Source of the DNA: Acetivibrio alkalicellulosi
GTDB lineage: Bacteria > Bacillota > Clostridia > Acetivibrionales > Acetivibrionaceae
Direction: 5' to 3'
DNA length: 64,000 nucleotides
NCBI GenBank assembly: GCA_008125075.1
Contig: VLTH01000002.1
Location: 3,017,024 to 3,081,023 of the forward strand
Shown piece after piece: positions 20,888 through 30,253 of this stretch. Both the position numbers and the translations under genes were made by a program. How positions within the stretch are numbered: the first letter of the stretch is position 1; the number at the start of each line of letters is the position of its first letter. The notes beneath the pieces were generated by a model. The model saw nothing but the letters and a program-made list of their open reading frames with translations. It had not been told where the DNA came from and searched no databases.

Positions 20888-21592
20888 ATGGGATATATAA
20901 ATGCAGTAGAAGTGCATAATGTAGTAAAGAGCTATAATGTTGGTTTTCAGAAAATAGATGTATTAAAGAACATTTCGTTTAGTGTAAAAAAAGGAGAATT
21001 TCTTTCTATAATGGGAGCATCGGGATGTGGAAAGTCAACTTTATTATACCTGATAGGAGGATTAGATCAAGCAACAAAAGGAACTATAATATTGAATGGT
21101 AAAAATTTGAATAAATTAAAAGAAAACGAACAAAGCGCTATGAGGAGACGAGAAGTAGGATTTGTGTTTCAATTTTACAATTTGGTGCCTAATTTAACAA
21201 TTGAGGAAAATATTTTGTTACCCTTATTAATTGATGGTAAAAGTTATAGAAAAAATAAGAGTAAGTTAAATAATATCCTAAAAATAATTCAAATGGAAGA
21301 TAAAAAGAACCGTTATCCTAATGAATTATCAGGGGGGCAACAGCAGAGAGTTGCTATTGCAAGGGCTTTATTATTTGAACCAGAAATAATCTTAGCAGAT
21401 GAACCAACTGGTAATTTAGACTCGAAAACAGGAAGTGAAATAATGAGATTATTTAAAAGCATAAATAAAGATTTTAACAAAACTATTATCCAAGTTACTC
21501 ATTCAGAAGAAGCAGCAAGTTATGGTACTGATATATTAAGAATAAAAGATGGTGAAATCGAGTCAAAAAAATCAAATTTTAAAACTGGTTAG
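20888..21592 (+). CDS. ABC transporter ATP-binding protein (LolD/MacB-type)
   Basis: The cytoplasmic ATPase of the preceding FtsX-type permease. Walker A is [10 protein letters not shown], the Q-loop lies in [13 protein letters not shown], the signature is [15 protein letters not shown], Walker B is [13 protein letters not shown] and the switch His lies in VTHS. All motifs are intact. The ribosome site AGGAG overlaps the permease stop, so the pair is translationally coupled. I take ATG 20888 as the start because it lies 11 nt after AGGAG. A GTG at 20876 is too close to that site to be used. Confidence 0.94.
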   Translation: MGYINAVEVHNVVKSYNVGFQKIDVLKNISFSVKKGEFLSIMGASGCGKSTLLYLIGGLDQATKGTIILNGKNLNKLKENEQSAMRRREVGFVFQFYNLVPNLTIEENILLPLLIDGKSYRKNKSKLNNILKIIQMEDKKNRYPNELSGGQQQRVAIARALLFEPEIILADEPTGNLDSKTGSEIMRLFKSINKDFNKTIIQVTHSEEAASYGTDILRIKDGEIESKKSNFKTG

Positions 21593-21639
21593 AAAATATT
21601 TATTTAGTAATTTTCGTATAAATTTGAACCTTGAAAATA

Positions 21640-23024
21640 TTAATATAATGATCTCCATATTATAGAAAGTAGGTAAGAATTATCCCCCTTTATTTCTTTT
21701 TCACTTAAGTATTTTTCGCATATAATATATGCACATAAATAATCTTCAAAATTATTATTATTTTTGCTCAGCACTGCCGCCTCAATCACATCATCATGCT
21801 TTAAAAGACAAGTTTCTATTTCTCCAAGTTCCACTCTCAACCCTCTTATTTTTACCTGAAAATCTCGACGGCCAACAAACCTTATTCTATTATCAGGAAG
21901 CAGCTCTCCAAGATCGCCTGTAATATACACTCTTCCTAACCCCTCAATATTTACAAAAGCTTTTTCTGTAACAGCATTATTTTTCCAGTATCCAGGAGAA
22001 ATTCCTAGACTCGCTATTACTATTTCACCTGTTTCAAACTCCTTCACCCTGTTCCCGCTATGGTCTAATACAAGAATTTCAGTATTTTCAATAGTATCTC
22101 CTAAAGTTATCTCATCTATTTCACTATCATTTACTATAAACTGTGCAGAATTAAAAGAGGCTTCAGTCTGACCATAAAGATTACAAAGTACGACATCAGG
22201 AAACTTTTCTTTAAAATTATCTATATCATATTTCAAAACTGCTTCTCCACCTAAAACAATAAGTCGCATAGTTGTCAAACTAATAGTTTTGTTAATAATA
22301 TTAGCAAAATACCTAAATAAAGTAGGAACCGAGTGCCAGATAGTAATATTATTTTTCCTTATCCAGTCTGGAATCGTCTTTAAGTTATCTTCTTTAATTA
22401 AATTCAATGGAAATAAAGTTGCTCCACTAAATAAATCCCCATATATATCCATCACAGCAGCATCATGACAATATGAAGAAAAAAGAGTTAGTCTGTCTTT
22501 TTCACTAATGGAAAGTCTTTTTATATAATTATCAACGTAATAGATTACATTTCTATGGGTTTGTACAACACCCTTAGGTTCACCTGTAGAACCTGAAGTG
22601 TACAAAATATAGGCTAAATTATCTATCCTATACTCAATATCAGGACTTTTTTCTCCATGAACTGATTAACCATATTTATACTATTATGGTTAGTTAAAAG
22701 AATTTTTGCTCCACTGTTATTCAATATATATTCTGCCCTTTTGAAGGGATACCCTGGATCAATAGGGACATAACTCATACCAGCTTTTAATACCCCTAAC
22801 ATGCCAGCTATCATATCTCCTCCATGTTCGAAAAACAATGCAACAAATCTATTCTCTATATTATTTTTGCTTCGAACATAAAGTATTTCATCAGCTATCT
22901 GATTAGCTCTCTTATTTAATTGACCATATGTACAAGATAAATCTTCTGTAATCAGTGCAAATTTGTCAGGTGTTTTTCTAGCCTGATCTTCAAATCTTTT
23001 TGAAAGCAATATACTCCCCTCCAT
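21640..23024 (-). pseudogene. Broken nonribosomal peptide synthetase adenylation domain
   Basis: Two adjacent minus-strand frames together read one adenylation domain. The first (23024 to 22623) holds the N-terminus (FEDQARKTPDKFALI, ...MLGVLKAGMSYVPIDPGYP). The second continues with core A3 (LYTSGSTGEPKG), A5 (NLYGQTEAS) and A7/A8 (YITGDLGE, KIRGLRVELGEIE). They are joined by a one-base frameshift at a run of six A (complement of 22647-22652). One extra A restores the frame into SPDIEYRIDNLAYI. The 3' end also departs from the family after SEKEIKG: the A10 lysine motif and any carrier domain are missing. So even with the frameshift repaired the enzyme would be incomplete. The most likely start is a TTG five codons in, after GGAGGGGAG. 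Confidence 0.85.
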
Positions 23025-23222
23025 CTTATGTTAAAAACATACATATAAGTTATATTAATATATTTTAATTTTATAGATAATCTATAATTGGATAATAAGA
23101 TATACACCAAATTCATTTACAAGGTAACTAGGATTTACATATTTAAAAAACTTTGCTCCTATTATTTCCCATATAGCTTTATAATTTCTTTCTCCGAAAA
23201 TATCTATTTACCTAATAAATTT

Positions 23223-24509
23223 TCAGGATGCAATTTCAAGTTCATCATCATTTTCTATATCAGAATTAATAAATTGAGCAAAGGAATTGCTAAAAGCAAA
23301 AGGTATAATCATTATTGCTGTTAAAATAAATGAAATAGAAATAATAACTTTTATTTCTATCACTTCAGCAAGTACACCTCCTATAGCCATTCCAACTGGA
23401 GTCAATCCTTGGATAAGCATTCCCATAAGAGCAAACACTTTTCCCCTCATATCTTGTGGAACAGTTAATTGCATAATTGATTGAGCAAAGGTGTTTATAA
23501 CAGAGTTAAATACACCTGCAAAAAACAAGCAGATTATCATTAGTGTAAAGTTTGGCATAATGGGAAATATACTGAATAATACAGAAAATGCAATTCCCGT
23601 TAATACAAATAAAAATAATCGCTTTTTTGAGGGTACATTGATAACTGAGGTAAGCATCATTCCAAAAAACATACCTCCTGTTAGAACAGCACCAGCTATA
23701 CCATATTTTCCAGCACCTTAATCAGGATCCCTTTGGAACATAGGTAATATTAAAACTATTGCAACACTAGCTAAAAGATTTATTACTGCTGAAATTATAA
23801 TCAGATACCTCAAACCTTTAAATTTCCAAATATAATTAAACCCATCCTTTATATCTGTCCAAAAACTACCATCGTTTTTTTTCTTTACAATAACAGCTAT
23901 TTTAATAAAGGCTTCTGAAACTCCAGAAATTAAAAATGAAATTCCATTAAACAAAAAGACAAAACCTGCACCAATGGCATAGAATAAATATCCTCCTATT
24001 GGACTTCCAATAACACTAGCTCCTGTATTTGCCATGCTGAATACAGAATTAGCTGAAATCACTTTTGATTTTGGTACTATATCAGGAATTGAAGAAGAAA
24101 GTGCTGGAAAAAAGAATGCCCCACATACACCTAATAATATACCTACAAAAAAAACCATCCATATTTCTAATAGTCCAAATAAAGCTAAAACTCCGACTAA
24201 TGTAACAAATATTCCTCTTATTATGTCAGTTAAAACAATTATCCACTTTCTATTCAGCCTATCTACTAAAGCCCCTGCAAATGGAGATATTATAACCCTT
24301 GGTAAGACTGAAGCTGCCATAAGGGTTGCCATTAGTGCAGTAGATCCTGTTACAGTTAAAACCCAGAACCCAAGAGCAAGTTCATATATACTATCTCCAA
24401 TATTAGAAAACAACTGTCCCTGCCACAATAAGAAATAATTAATATTCCATAGCTTTTCTTTCTTGATCAGATTAGCATCTGCATTTTTATTACAGTTACT
24501 TTTTGTCAT
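23223..24509 (-). pseudogene. MFS exporter (EntS/macrolide-efflux-like) interrupted by an in-frame stop
   Basis: A 12-helix MFS_3-type exporter. The first 263 codons (24509 to 23721) read a normal N-terminal half: LLWQGQLFSNIGDSIYELAL, and the A-motif region AGALVDRLNRKW. They end at TAA (complement of 23718-23720) in the middle of a conserved stretch. The same frame continues without interruption (GAGKYGIAGAVLTGG) to a natural end at 23223. A single T-to-A change of TTA (Leu) would explain it. Good ribosome site AAGGGGAG before the ATG. It lies upstream of the broken NRPS domain on the same strand, so it probably once exported that peptide product. Confidence 0.85.
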
Positions 24510-24850
24510 TTTATTCTCCCCTTTGAAAATATTAAATTATATGTTTTACACTTATACATAGTGATTGACTATAAATAAACAATTTTTCCCTAGTTAAACT
24601 GACTTTTATTTAATCTGGGTCATTGCCATTTTTGATTTTATTGAAATAGTAGTGGAAGTTATGTTTTTAGCATTCATATTATTCTTCACATTTTTTTATG
24701 CACCTTAAGATAAACTAAATCCTCTTAAAATTCATTAAATATCTTAAAACAGAGTTTACAGTTTATTCATAAATACTTTAAAAAATTATTTTAAAATAAA
24801 CATAGTGTTTATTAATTCTATTATCTAAAATAGAAAGGATTGAAATAAAA
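24510..24850. other. Divergent intergenic region with repeat C copy 2
   Basis: 341 nt between the divergent MFS pseudogene and the moxR-like gene. Repeat C copy 2 occupies 24641-24751. The remaining AT-rich DNA should include both promoters, but no clear boxes were found. No coding frame is supported. Confidence 0.5.
24641..24751. repeat. Repeat family C, copy 2
   Basis: A contiguous ~111-bp version: the left part (ATAGTAGTGGAAGTTATG) joined to the right part (ATGCACCTTAAGATAAAC, AAATCCTCTTAAAATT, TTAAATATCT). The right part matches 15034-15111 with only a few differences by eye. No ORF. Confidence 0.65.
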
Positions 24851-25822
24851 GTGGAAAAAGAACAAATGCAATCTAGAAACTTTGAGGAAGAAGGAAAATT
24901 AATTTCTTCTTTAAAAGCTGAAATAAATAAAGTTATTGTAGGTCAGGATTATATGGTTGACAGGATACTTGTTGGTTTTTTAACGGGAGGTCATATATTA
25001 TTAGAGGGTATTCCTGGGCTTGCAAAGTCATTAACTGCAAGCACAATAGCCGAAACTATAGGAATTGATTTTAAAAGAATTCAATTTACTCCCGATCTAT
25101 TGCCGGCAGATATTTTAGGAACCGAAATATATAATCAGAAGACAGGAGAATTTATAATTAAAAAAGGTCCAATTTTTAGTAATCTTATACTGGCAGATGA
25201 AATAAATCGTGCTCCTGCTAAAGTACAATCTGCACTCTTAGAAGCTATGCAAGAAAAACAAATAACTATTGGAGAGACTACATATCAGTTAGACAAACCT
25301 TTTCTTGTTATAGCCACTCAAAACCCTATTGAGCAACAAGGTACATATCCTCTTCCCGAGGCTCAGCAGGACAGGTTTATGCTAAAACTCAAAATCAAAT
25401 ATCCTCAAAGAGACGAGGAAAAGCAGATTATTGAACGCTTTTCCATAGAGCAGTCAAAAAACACCACTACCTTAAATAAGATATTGTCTAAGGAAAATAT
25501 AGTTCAATTGAGAAACCTCATTGATCAAATATATGTGGATGAAAATATTACAAACTACGTATTAGATATTATTTTTAAGACACGAGAAGAAAATTTATAT
25601 ATTGCATGTGGCGCATCCCCCCGCGCCTCAATTAACCTTATTAAAGCAGCAAAGTGTAGGGCATTTATGGAAGGACGCAATTTTGTCCTTCCTGATGATG
25701 TAAAAGCAATGGTATATGATGTGTTACGGCATAGAATTTTGTTATCATATGAAGCAGAAGCAGAAGATATAACTTCAGAAGACATAATAACCCAAGTTTT
25801 AGAACAGGTAAATTTACCTTAA
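24851..25822 (+). CDS. MoxR-family AAA+ ATPase
   Basis: A 323-residue AAA+ ATPase, first gene of the Bat-type operon. MoxR ATPases act as chaperones for VWA-domain partners. Walker A is GIPGLAKSL, Walker B ILADEINRAPAKVQSALLEAM, sensor 1 in VIATQNPIEQQGTYPLPEAQQDRF and sensor 2 in ACGASPRASI. The C-terminal lid domain is complete. The start is GTG, with AAAGGA upstream. It is followed after 15 nt by the DUF58 gene. The set MoxR-DUF58-VWA-VWA-TPR-BatD is the standard order for this system. Confidence 0.95.
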   Translation: MEKEQMQSRNFEEEGKLISSLKAEINKVIVGQDYMVDRILVGFLTGGHILLEGIPGLAKSLTASTIAETIGIDFKRIQFTPDLLPADILGTEIYNQKTGEFIIKKGPIFSNLILADEINRAPAKVQSALLEAMQEKQITIGETTYQLDKPFLVIATQNPIEQQGTYPLPEAQQDRFMLKLKIKYPQRDEEKQIIERFSIEQSKNTTTLNKILSKENIVQLRNLIDQIYVDENITNYVLDIIFKTREENLYIACGASPRASINLIKAAKCRAFMEGRNFVLPDDVKAMVYDVLRHRILLSYEAEAEDITSEDIITQVLEQVNLP

Positions 25823-25837
25823 AGTAGAGGATTGAAT

Positions 25838-26659
25838 ATGATATCAAGTGAACTTGTAAAAAAAATCAGACATATAGAAATAAAGTCAAATAAATTGGTT
25901 GAAGAAATATTCTCAGGTGAGTATCGCTCTGGCTTTCGAGGTAAAGGAATTGAATTTGAAGATATTCGCCAATACTATCCTGGGGATGATATAAGAAATA
26001 TTGACTGGAATGTTACAGCGAGGCATAACAAAGCCTTTGTCAAACAATTTGGAGAAGAACGTGAATTAAATGTTTTTCTTCTTATTGATATGTCTCATTC
26101 CAATAGCTTTGGAAATAAAATGGATTTGATTGCTCAGCTTGGAGCAACTCTGGCTTTTTCTGCAAATAAAAATAATGACAAGGTTGGAATGATTCTATTT
26201 ACTGATAAGGTTGAAAAATTTGTTCCATCTAAAAACGGGCGCAGGCACGTCTTGTCAATAATTGAAAACATTTTAAACTTTACACCAAAAGAAAAAGGTA
26301 CTAATCTGGCAAAAGCTTTACAGTACTTTAATCGTGTTGAGAAAAAAAGAAGTGTTGTTTTTCTCATTTCTGATTTTCTTGATTATGGATTTGAAAAAGA
26401 TATAAAGATTACTTCAAACCATCATGATCTGGTTTTAGTACGTATTGTGGACAGAGCAGAGGAAAAGATCCCATCGGGAGCTATTTTTACTTTCGAAGAT
26501 CTTGAGTCAAGCGAAACCTTTATTTTAGATAACATTAAAAATGAGTTTAACACACAAGATAATTTGGTTTTATCAATAAAAAATTACATAAATATTTATA
26601 CCGATGAAGACTATGTTAAACCATTAAAACAATTTTTTAAAAGAAGGAGTCACAGATGA
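25838..26659 (+). CDS. DUF58 domain protein (VWA-like)
   Basis: A soluble 273-residue DUF58 protein, the regular partner of MoxR ATPases. The diagnostic region GKGIEFEDIRQYYPGDD followed by IRNIDWNVTARHN is at about residues 30-60. A VWA-like fold follows, with metal-site residues in LLIDMSHSNSFG. The start is ATG 25838 because AGAGG ends seven nt upstream. The TTG two codons earlier is not needed. The stop overlaps the next gene by 4 nt (ATGA), so translation is coupled. Its molecular role is not established, though DUF58 proteins have been linked to envelope stress. Confidence 0.94.
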   Translation: MISSELVKKIRHIEIKSNKLVEEIFSGEYRSGFRGKGIEFEDIRQYYPGDDIRNIDWNVTARHNKAFVKQFGEERELNVFLLIDMSHSNSFGNKMDLIAQLGATLAFSANKNNDKVGMILFTDKVEKFVPSKNGRRHVLSIIENILNFTPKEKGTNLAKALQYFNRVEKKRSVVFLISDFLDYGFEKDIKITSNHHDLVLVRIVDRAEEKIPSGAIFTFEDLESSETFILDNIKNEFNTQDNLVLSIKNYINIYTDEDYVKPLKQFFKRRSHR

Positions 26660-27444
26660 AAAAGATAAGGATAATTCTTATGCTAATACTGATAGCTTTA
26701 TTTTTAATTCCATCTGTTGGCGCTATGGAAAACAAGAGAAGTATTTTTATAGGTGACATAATAGAACTAAAAGTTACCTCTCAAAACATCACAGTGGATG
26801 AATTGAAAAATAGGTTTGAAGAATTCGATATAGTTGACATAAAAGATGATGGTAACAGCTTTTTAATATCTGTTAGAAGTTTTGAGCCTGGTGAAAAGAT
26901 TGTTCAAATAGGTGATAAGGAAGTTGCTGTTAACATAAAGTCTACATTAGACCAAATAGATAGAAATGATATTTTTGAAGGAGATTTAAGTGTAAAAAAA
27001 GCTAGGGGTTCTATTGGCTTTACATATGCATTGTATGCCCTAACATTTATATTCTTAGTTACTGGTATTATTAATTTATTTATATTTTTTAAAAGAAAGA
27101 AAAGGGTTTTACTTTCTCCCTATCAACTTTTTATAAATAAGTCAAAATCCTTTTCGCTAGATTCTGATGATTATCTTGTAAAGTTGACAGAGAGCTTTAA
27201 AGAATATATTGAGAATACCAACTCTTGCTTAATAAAGGGAAAAACATCTTTAGAGCTTATAAATGAAATAAGTGATATGCCATATATTAAACCCATTTTG
27301 CATGAGATTACACAATGGTTAAATAAAAGTGATATATTTAAGTTTTCTGGTGTTGCAGTATCAATTGAAGATCACAAGGAGTTGCTAGAAAAGCTTATAT
27401 ATATAGTTGATAAAATAGAAAATGCAAAAGAGGTAGAAACATGA
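26656..27444 (+). CDS. Membrane protein of the Bat operon, 262 aa
   Basis: Starts with a signal-like hydrophobic segment (residues 5-22), then a small extracytoplasmic beta-rich domain (~30-105), one membrane helix (~118-138), and a cytoplasmic tail of about 120 residues. AAGGAGT precedes the ATG. It overlaps both neighbours by four nt. The position between DUF58 and the first VWA gene is where DUF4381-like proteins occur in other Bat operons. I see only general similarity, so I leave it unnamed. Confidence 0.85.
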   Translation: MKKIRIILMLILIALFLIPSVGAMENKRSIFIGDIIELKVTSQNITVDELKNRFEEFDIVDIKDDGNSFLISVRSFEPGEKIVQIGDKEVAVNIKSTLDQIDRNDIFEGDLSVKKARGSIGFTYALYALTFIFLVTGIINLFIFFKRKKRVLLSPYQLFINKSKSFSLDSDDYLVKLTESFKEYIENTNSCLIKGKTSLELINEISDMPYIKPILHEITQWLNKSDIFKFSGVAVSIEDHKELLEKLIYIVDKIENAKEVET

Positions 27445-28412
27445 ATCATTTTGCAAACTGGTACTTTTTATTTTTTATACCTTTAGTTATATATGTTTTT
27501 TTAAGGAGACAAAAGAAAAGCGCCCTTAAATTTTCAAGCATCAAATTGCTTAAACATTCAGGTATAATGGATAGTTATAAACATAAAATAGGAAAATATA
27601 TTATTTTAACAGGACTATGCCTCCTTATTTTTGCCTTAGCAAGGCCTCGCTTACCTATGGATACTGCCCCTGTTAATCAAAAAGGAATTGATATCGCAAT
27701 TGCCTTTGATATATCTGGCTCTATGAGATCTGTAGATTTTGAGCCAAACCGCTTAGAGGCTGCTCGAAAAACAATTGAAAATTTTATAGATGCAAGACTT
27801 GGAGACAGAATATCACTTATAATCTTTGCTGGAACTGCACATACCAGAATTCCATTAACTCTAGACCATAATATATTAAAAGAATCCCTTAGGGAAGTAA
27901 ACTTTGATTCAGTAAATAAAGATGGAACAGCCATTGGCATGGCAATTTCCGTTTGTCTGAACAGATTAAAAAAAAGTGATTCCGAAACTAAGATAATGAT
28001 TCTTTTAACAGATGGAGACAACAACGCAGGTGAAATTAACCCTTATACTGCAAGTCAGCTTGCCAAAGAAATGGGTGTTCGAATTTATACAATAGGTGTG
28101 GGAAGCGATAAGACTATTATGCCTTATGTAGATGTTTGGGGTCGAACTGGTTATCAGGAGTTTGATGAAGGTTTTGATGAGGAATTGTTAAAAAGCTTAG
28201 CAGAAAATACAAACGGAAAGTACTATAGGGCTAAAGACCCAAAATCTCTAGATCAAATATTTGCAACTATTGACAGTTTAGAGAAAAGCGAATTTCAACG
28301 GGAGAATTTTATACAGTATAGAGAATTTGCTTTTGGTTTAATTAAAATAGGCCTTATAATATTACTTATTGGTATTTTCTTTGACAAATACTACTATACA
28401 AAAATTCCATAA
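27441..28412 (+). CDS. batA: BatA-like VWA-domain membrane protein
   Basis: 323 residues: two N-terminal helices (about 5-22 and 52-70), a VWA domain (~88-275) and a C-terminal helix (about 298-318). The metal-ion site is intact (AFDISGSM with the DxSxS pattern, the downstream Thr in GTAIG and the Asp in LLTDGDNNAG). The membrane plan places the VWA domain outside or at the membrane face, as in BatA/BatB. ATGA overlap with the gene before. The protein probably forms a complex with the second VWA protein and is acted on by the MoxR ATPase. Confidence 0.93.
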   Translation: MNHFANWYFLFFIPLVIYVFLRRQKKSALKFSSIKLLKHSGIMDSYKHKIGKYIILTGLCLLIFALARPRLPMDTAPVNQKGIDIAIAFDISGSMRSVDFEPNRLEAARKTIENFIDARLGDRISLIIFAGTAHTRIPLTLDHNILKESLREVNFDSVNKDGTAIGMAISVCLNRLKKSDSETKIMILLTDGDNNAGEINPYTASQLAKEMGVRIYTIGVGSDKTIMPYVDVWGRTGYQEFDEGFDEELLKSLAENTNGKYYRAKDPKSLDQIFATIDSLEKSEFQRENFIQYREFAFGLIKIGLIILLIGIFFDKYYYTKIP

Positions 28413-28430
28413 GGGGGGATTAAAATTTTT

Positions 28431-29402
28431 ATGAATATCCTTGAATTTAAATATCCTTTAAATATTTTATATATAGTAATACCAATACTGGCTCTTATTC
28501 TTTTGATTATATCTTACAAGAAAAAAGAAAGTATATATAGGGTATTAAAAATAAACACATCCATAAGATTTAAAATTTTAAGAAACCTTCTAATTACTTT
28601 TGGACTTATTCTAATTGTTTTTTCTCTTATGGGGCCTCAAGTTTTTGAAGGTTTTGTGGATCTAAAAAAAGAAGGTCTTGATATTTATTTTTTAATAGAC
28701 ACCTCAAAAAGTATGTTGGTTACAGATGTACAACCTGACAGAATTAGCAGAGCTAAAAAAATTATGGGTGATATAATTGATAAGCTTGAAGGAGATAGAA
28801 TAGGCTTTATACCATTTGCATCTGATGCATATATTCAAATGCCTTTAACAGATGACTATCCTCTATCTAGAATGTTTCTTGATGTAATTGACACAAATAT
28901 GATTGCAGGTGGGGGAACCAACATAGAAGCTGCAATTAATTTAGCTTATAATTCTTTTGAAAGAGTTTCTGTTTCTGACAGGGTAATAATAATTATAAGC
29001 GACGGTGAAGAACATGAATCAGACAGTCAAAGTGCAGTTAAAAAAATTAATGATGAACATTTAAAGATATATTCAATTGGTATAGGCACTCAAAACGGTG
29101 GTCTTATACCCATTTATGATGATATTAACGGACAAATAACCGGGTATAGAAAAGATGCTTCTGGAAACTTTGTTACTTCGCACTTATATCCAGATATTTT
29201 AAAGAATCTTGCACAATTAGGAAATGGGTCATATTATCAAAACGAAGTGGGAAGTTTGTTAAATGACATGTCTTCCCTAAAAAGAGATACTACAAAGACA
29301 AATAGAATAAGAAGGTTTAAAGATATTTTTCAACCCTTTTTAGCCTTAGGCATACTATTGTTTATTACAGGATATCTCTTGCCTGAAAGGAGGATGTTAT
29401 GA
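28431..29402 (+). CDS. batB: BatB-like VWA-domain membrane protein
   Basis: A paralogue of the preceding gene with the same plan and identical length (323 residues). Two helices at the N-terminus, a VWA domain (FLIDTSKSML as the DxSxS site, GGGTNIEAA, IIISDGEEHESD), and a C-terminal helix (about 298-316). It starts 18 nt after the BatA stop with a GGGGGG-type ribosome site, and its end overlaps the TPR gene by four nt. In known Bat sets the two VWA proteins are always paired. Confidence 0.93.
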   Translation: MNILEFKYPLNILYIVIPILALILLIISYKKKESIYRVLKINTSIRFKILRNLLITFGLILIVFSLMGPQVFEGFVDLKKEGLDIYFLIDTSKSMLVTDVQPDRISRAKKIMGDIIDKLEGDRIGFIPFASDAYIQMPLTDDYPLSRMFLDVIDTNMIAGGGTNIEAAINLAYNSFERVSVSDRVIIIISDGEEHESDSQSAVKKINDEHLKIYSIGIGTQNGGLIPIYDDINGQITGYRKDASGNFVTSHLYPDILKNLAQLGNGSYYQNEVGSLLNDMSSLKRDTTKTNRIRRFKDIFQPFLALGILLFITGYLLPERRML

Positions 29403-30253
29403 AAAAGACAGCCTTTCTTACTCTTCTTGTCTCTGGAATCTTGTGTATTATAATGTATGGAATACTTTTTTTTAGTGATATTAGTATTGCCAATTCCTAC
29501 AACAAAGCTTTATCTTCAGGAAACATCCTTTTTGCCGCACAAGATTACATTGGTGCATTAGAAGCCTATAAAGAAGGCCTTATCAAAAGACCTAATGATG
29601 ATAAACTCAATTATAACAGCGCTCTTTGTGCATATAATTTAGGCGATTATTATAAAGCTTTAGAGCTTTATAATAATACTTCTGAGCAACTGGAAAAGTA
29701 CTTAAAATCAGGTAACTCTTATTTTAGACTAGGTGAATTGTCTATGGATCCAAATGAGAAAATGAAAGTTTTGGGGCAAGCACTTGAATTTTATAAAAAC
29801 GGAATAATAAAATTTCCAGAGAATGTGGATATAAAATATAATTATGAATTTGTAAAAAGATTACTAGAGGATCTAGATGACAGCAGTAATGAAAACCAAG
29901 AAGATGATGATCAAAGTCAAGATCAAGAAAGTGAAGAAAATGAAAGTCAAAAAGATGATCAGGAGGATTCTCAGAATGAACAAGAAAATTCTGATAACAA
30001 TACAGATGATTCAGAAGATTCAGAAGAAAACCCACAAAGTCCTGAAGAAGAATCTAATGAGGATTCTGAATCCTCGGACAATAATGATGAAGACCAACAA
30101 GATAATTTATCTGACATTTCAGATACAGAAATAGATGATGACCTAGCCCAGGCACTAAGGATACTTGAAATGCTAGAAAAACTTGAAGAAGAAAGCCTTA
30201 AAAATAATCAGGGAGTGATAATTGATGGTAAGGAGTCTGAATATGATTGGTAA
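29399..30253 (+). CDS. TPR protein with acidic tail (BatC-like)
   Basis: 284 residues. A single N-terminal helix (about 5-28) anchors it. TPR repeats cover about 38-150 (SALCAYNLGDYYKALELY and related units). A very acidic low-complexity region of about 85 residues follows, rich in Glu, Asp, Ser, Gln and Asn (~160-250), and then a short helical end (ALRILEMLEKLEEE). The tail DNA has alternative lysine-rich frames that are artefacts. It overlaps BatB by four nt and BatD by eleven. It probably scaffolds the two VWA proteins. The acidic tail could bind cations. Confidence 0.9.
   Translation: MKKTAFLTLLVSGILCIIMYGILFFSDISIANSYNKALSSGNILFAAQDYIGALEAYKEGLIKRPNDDKLNYNSALCAYNLGDYYKALELYNNTSEQLEKYLKSGNSYFRLGELSMDPNEKMKVLGQALEFYKNGIIKFPENVDIKYNYEFVKRLLEDLDDSSNENQEDDDQSQDQESEENESQKDDQEDSQNEQENSDNNTDDSEDSEENPQSPEEESNEDSESSDNNDEDQQDNLSDISDTEIDDDLAQALRILEMLEKLEEESLKNNQGVIIDGKESEYDW

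Noticed and set aside
22647-22652. Reading the NRPS lesion as only a homopolymer sequencing error
   Set aside because: Possible for the A6 run itself, but the separate loss of the domain's C-terminus and the stop in the adjacent exporter argue for real decay.
23088-23324. A plus-strand frame between the broken NRPS and MFS genes
   Set aside because: It overlaps the MFS 3' end in antisense, is compositionally like AT-rich non-coding DNA and has no ribosome site.
29877-30134. A lysine/isoleucine-rich frame inside the TPR gene
   Set aside because: It is an out-of-frame reading of the acidic tail (GAA/GAT codons). The tail continues the TPR protein in frame.
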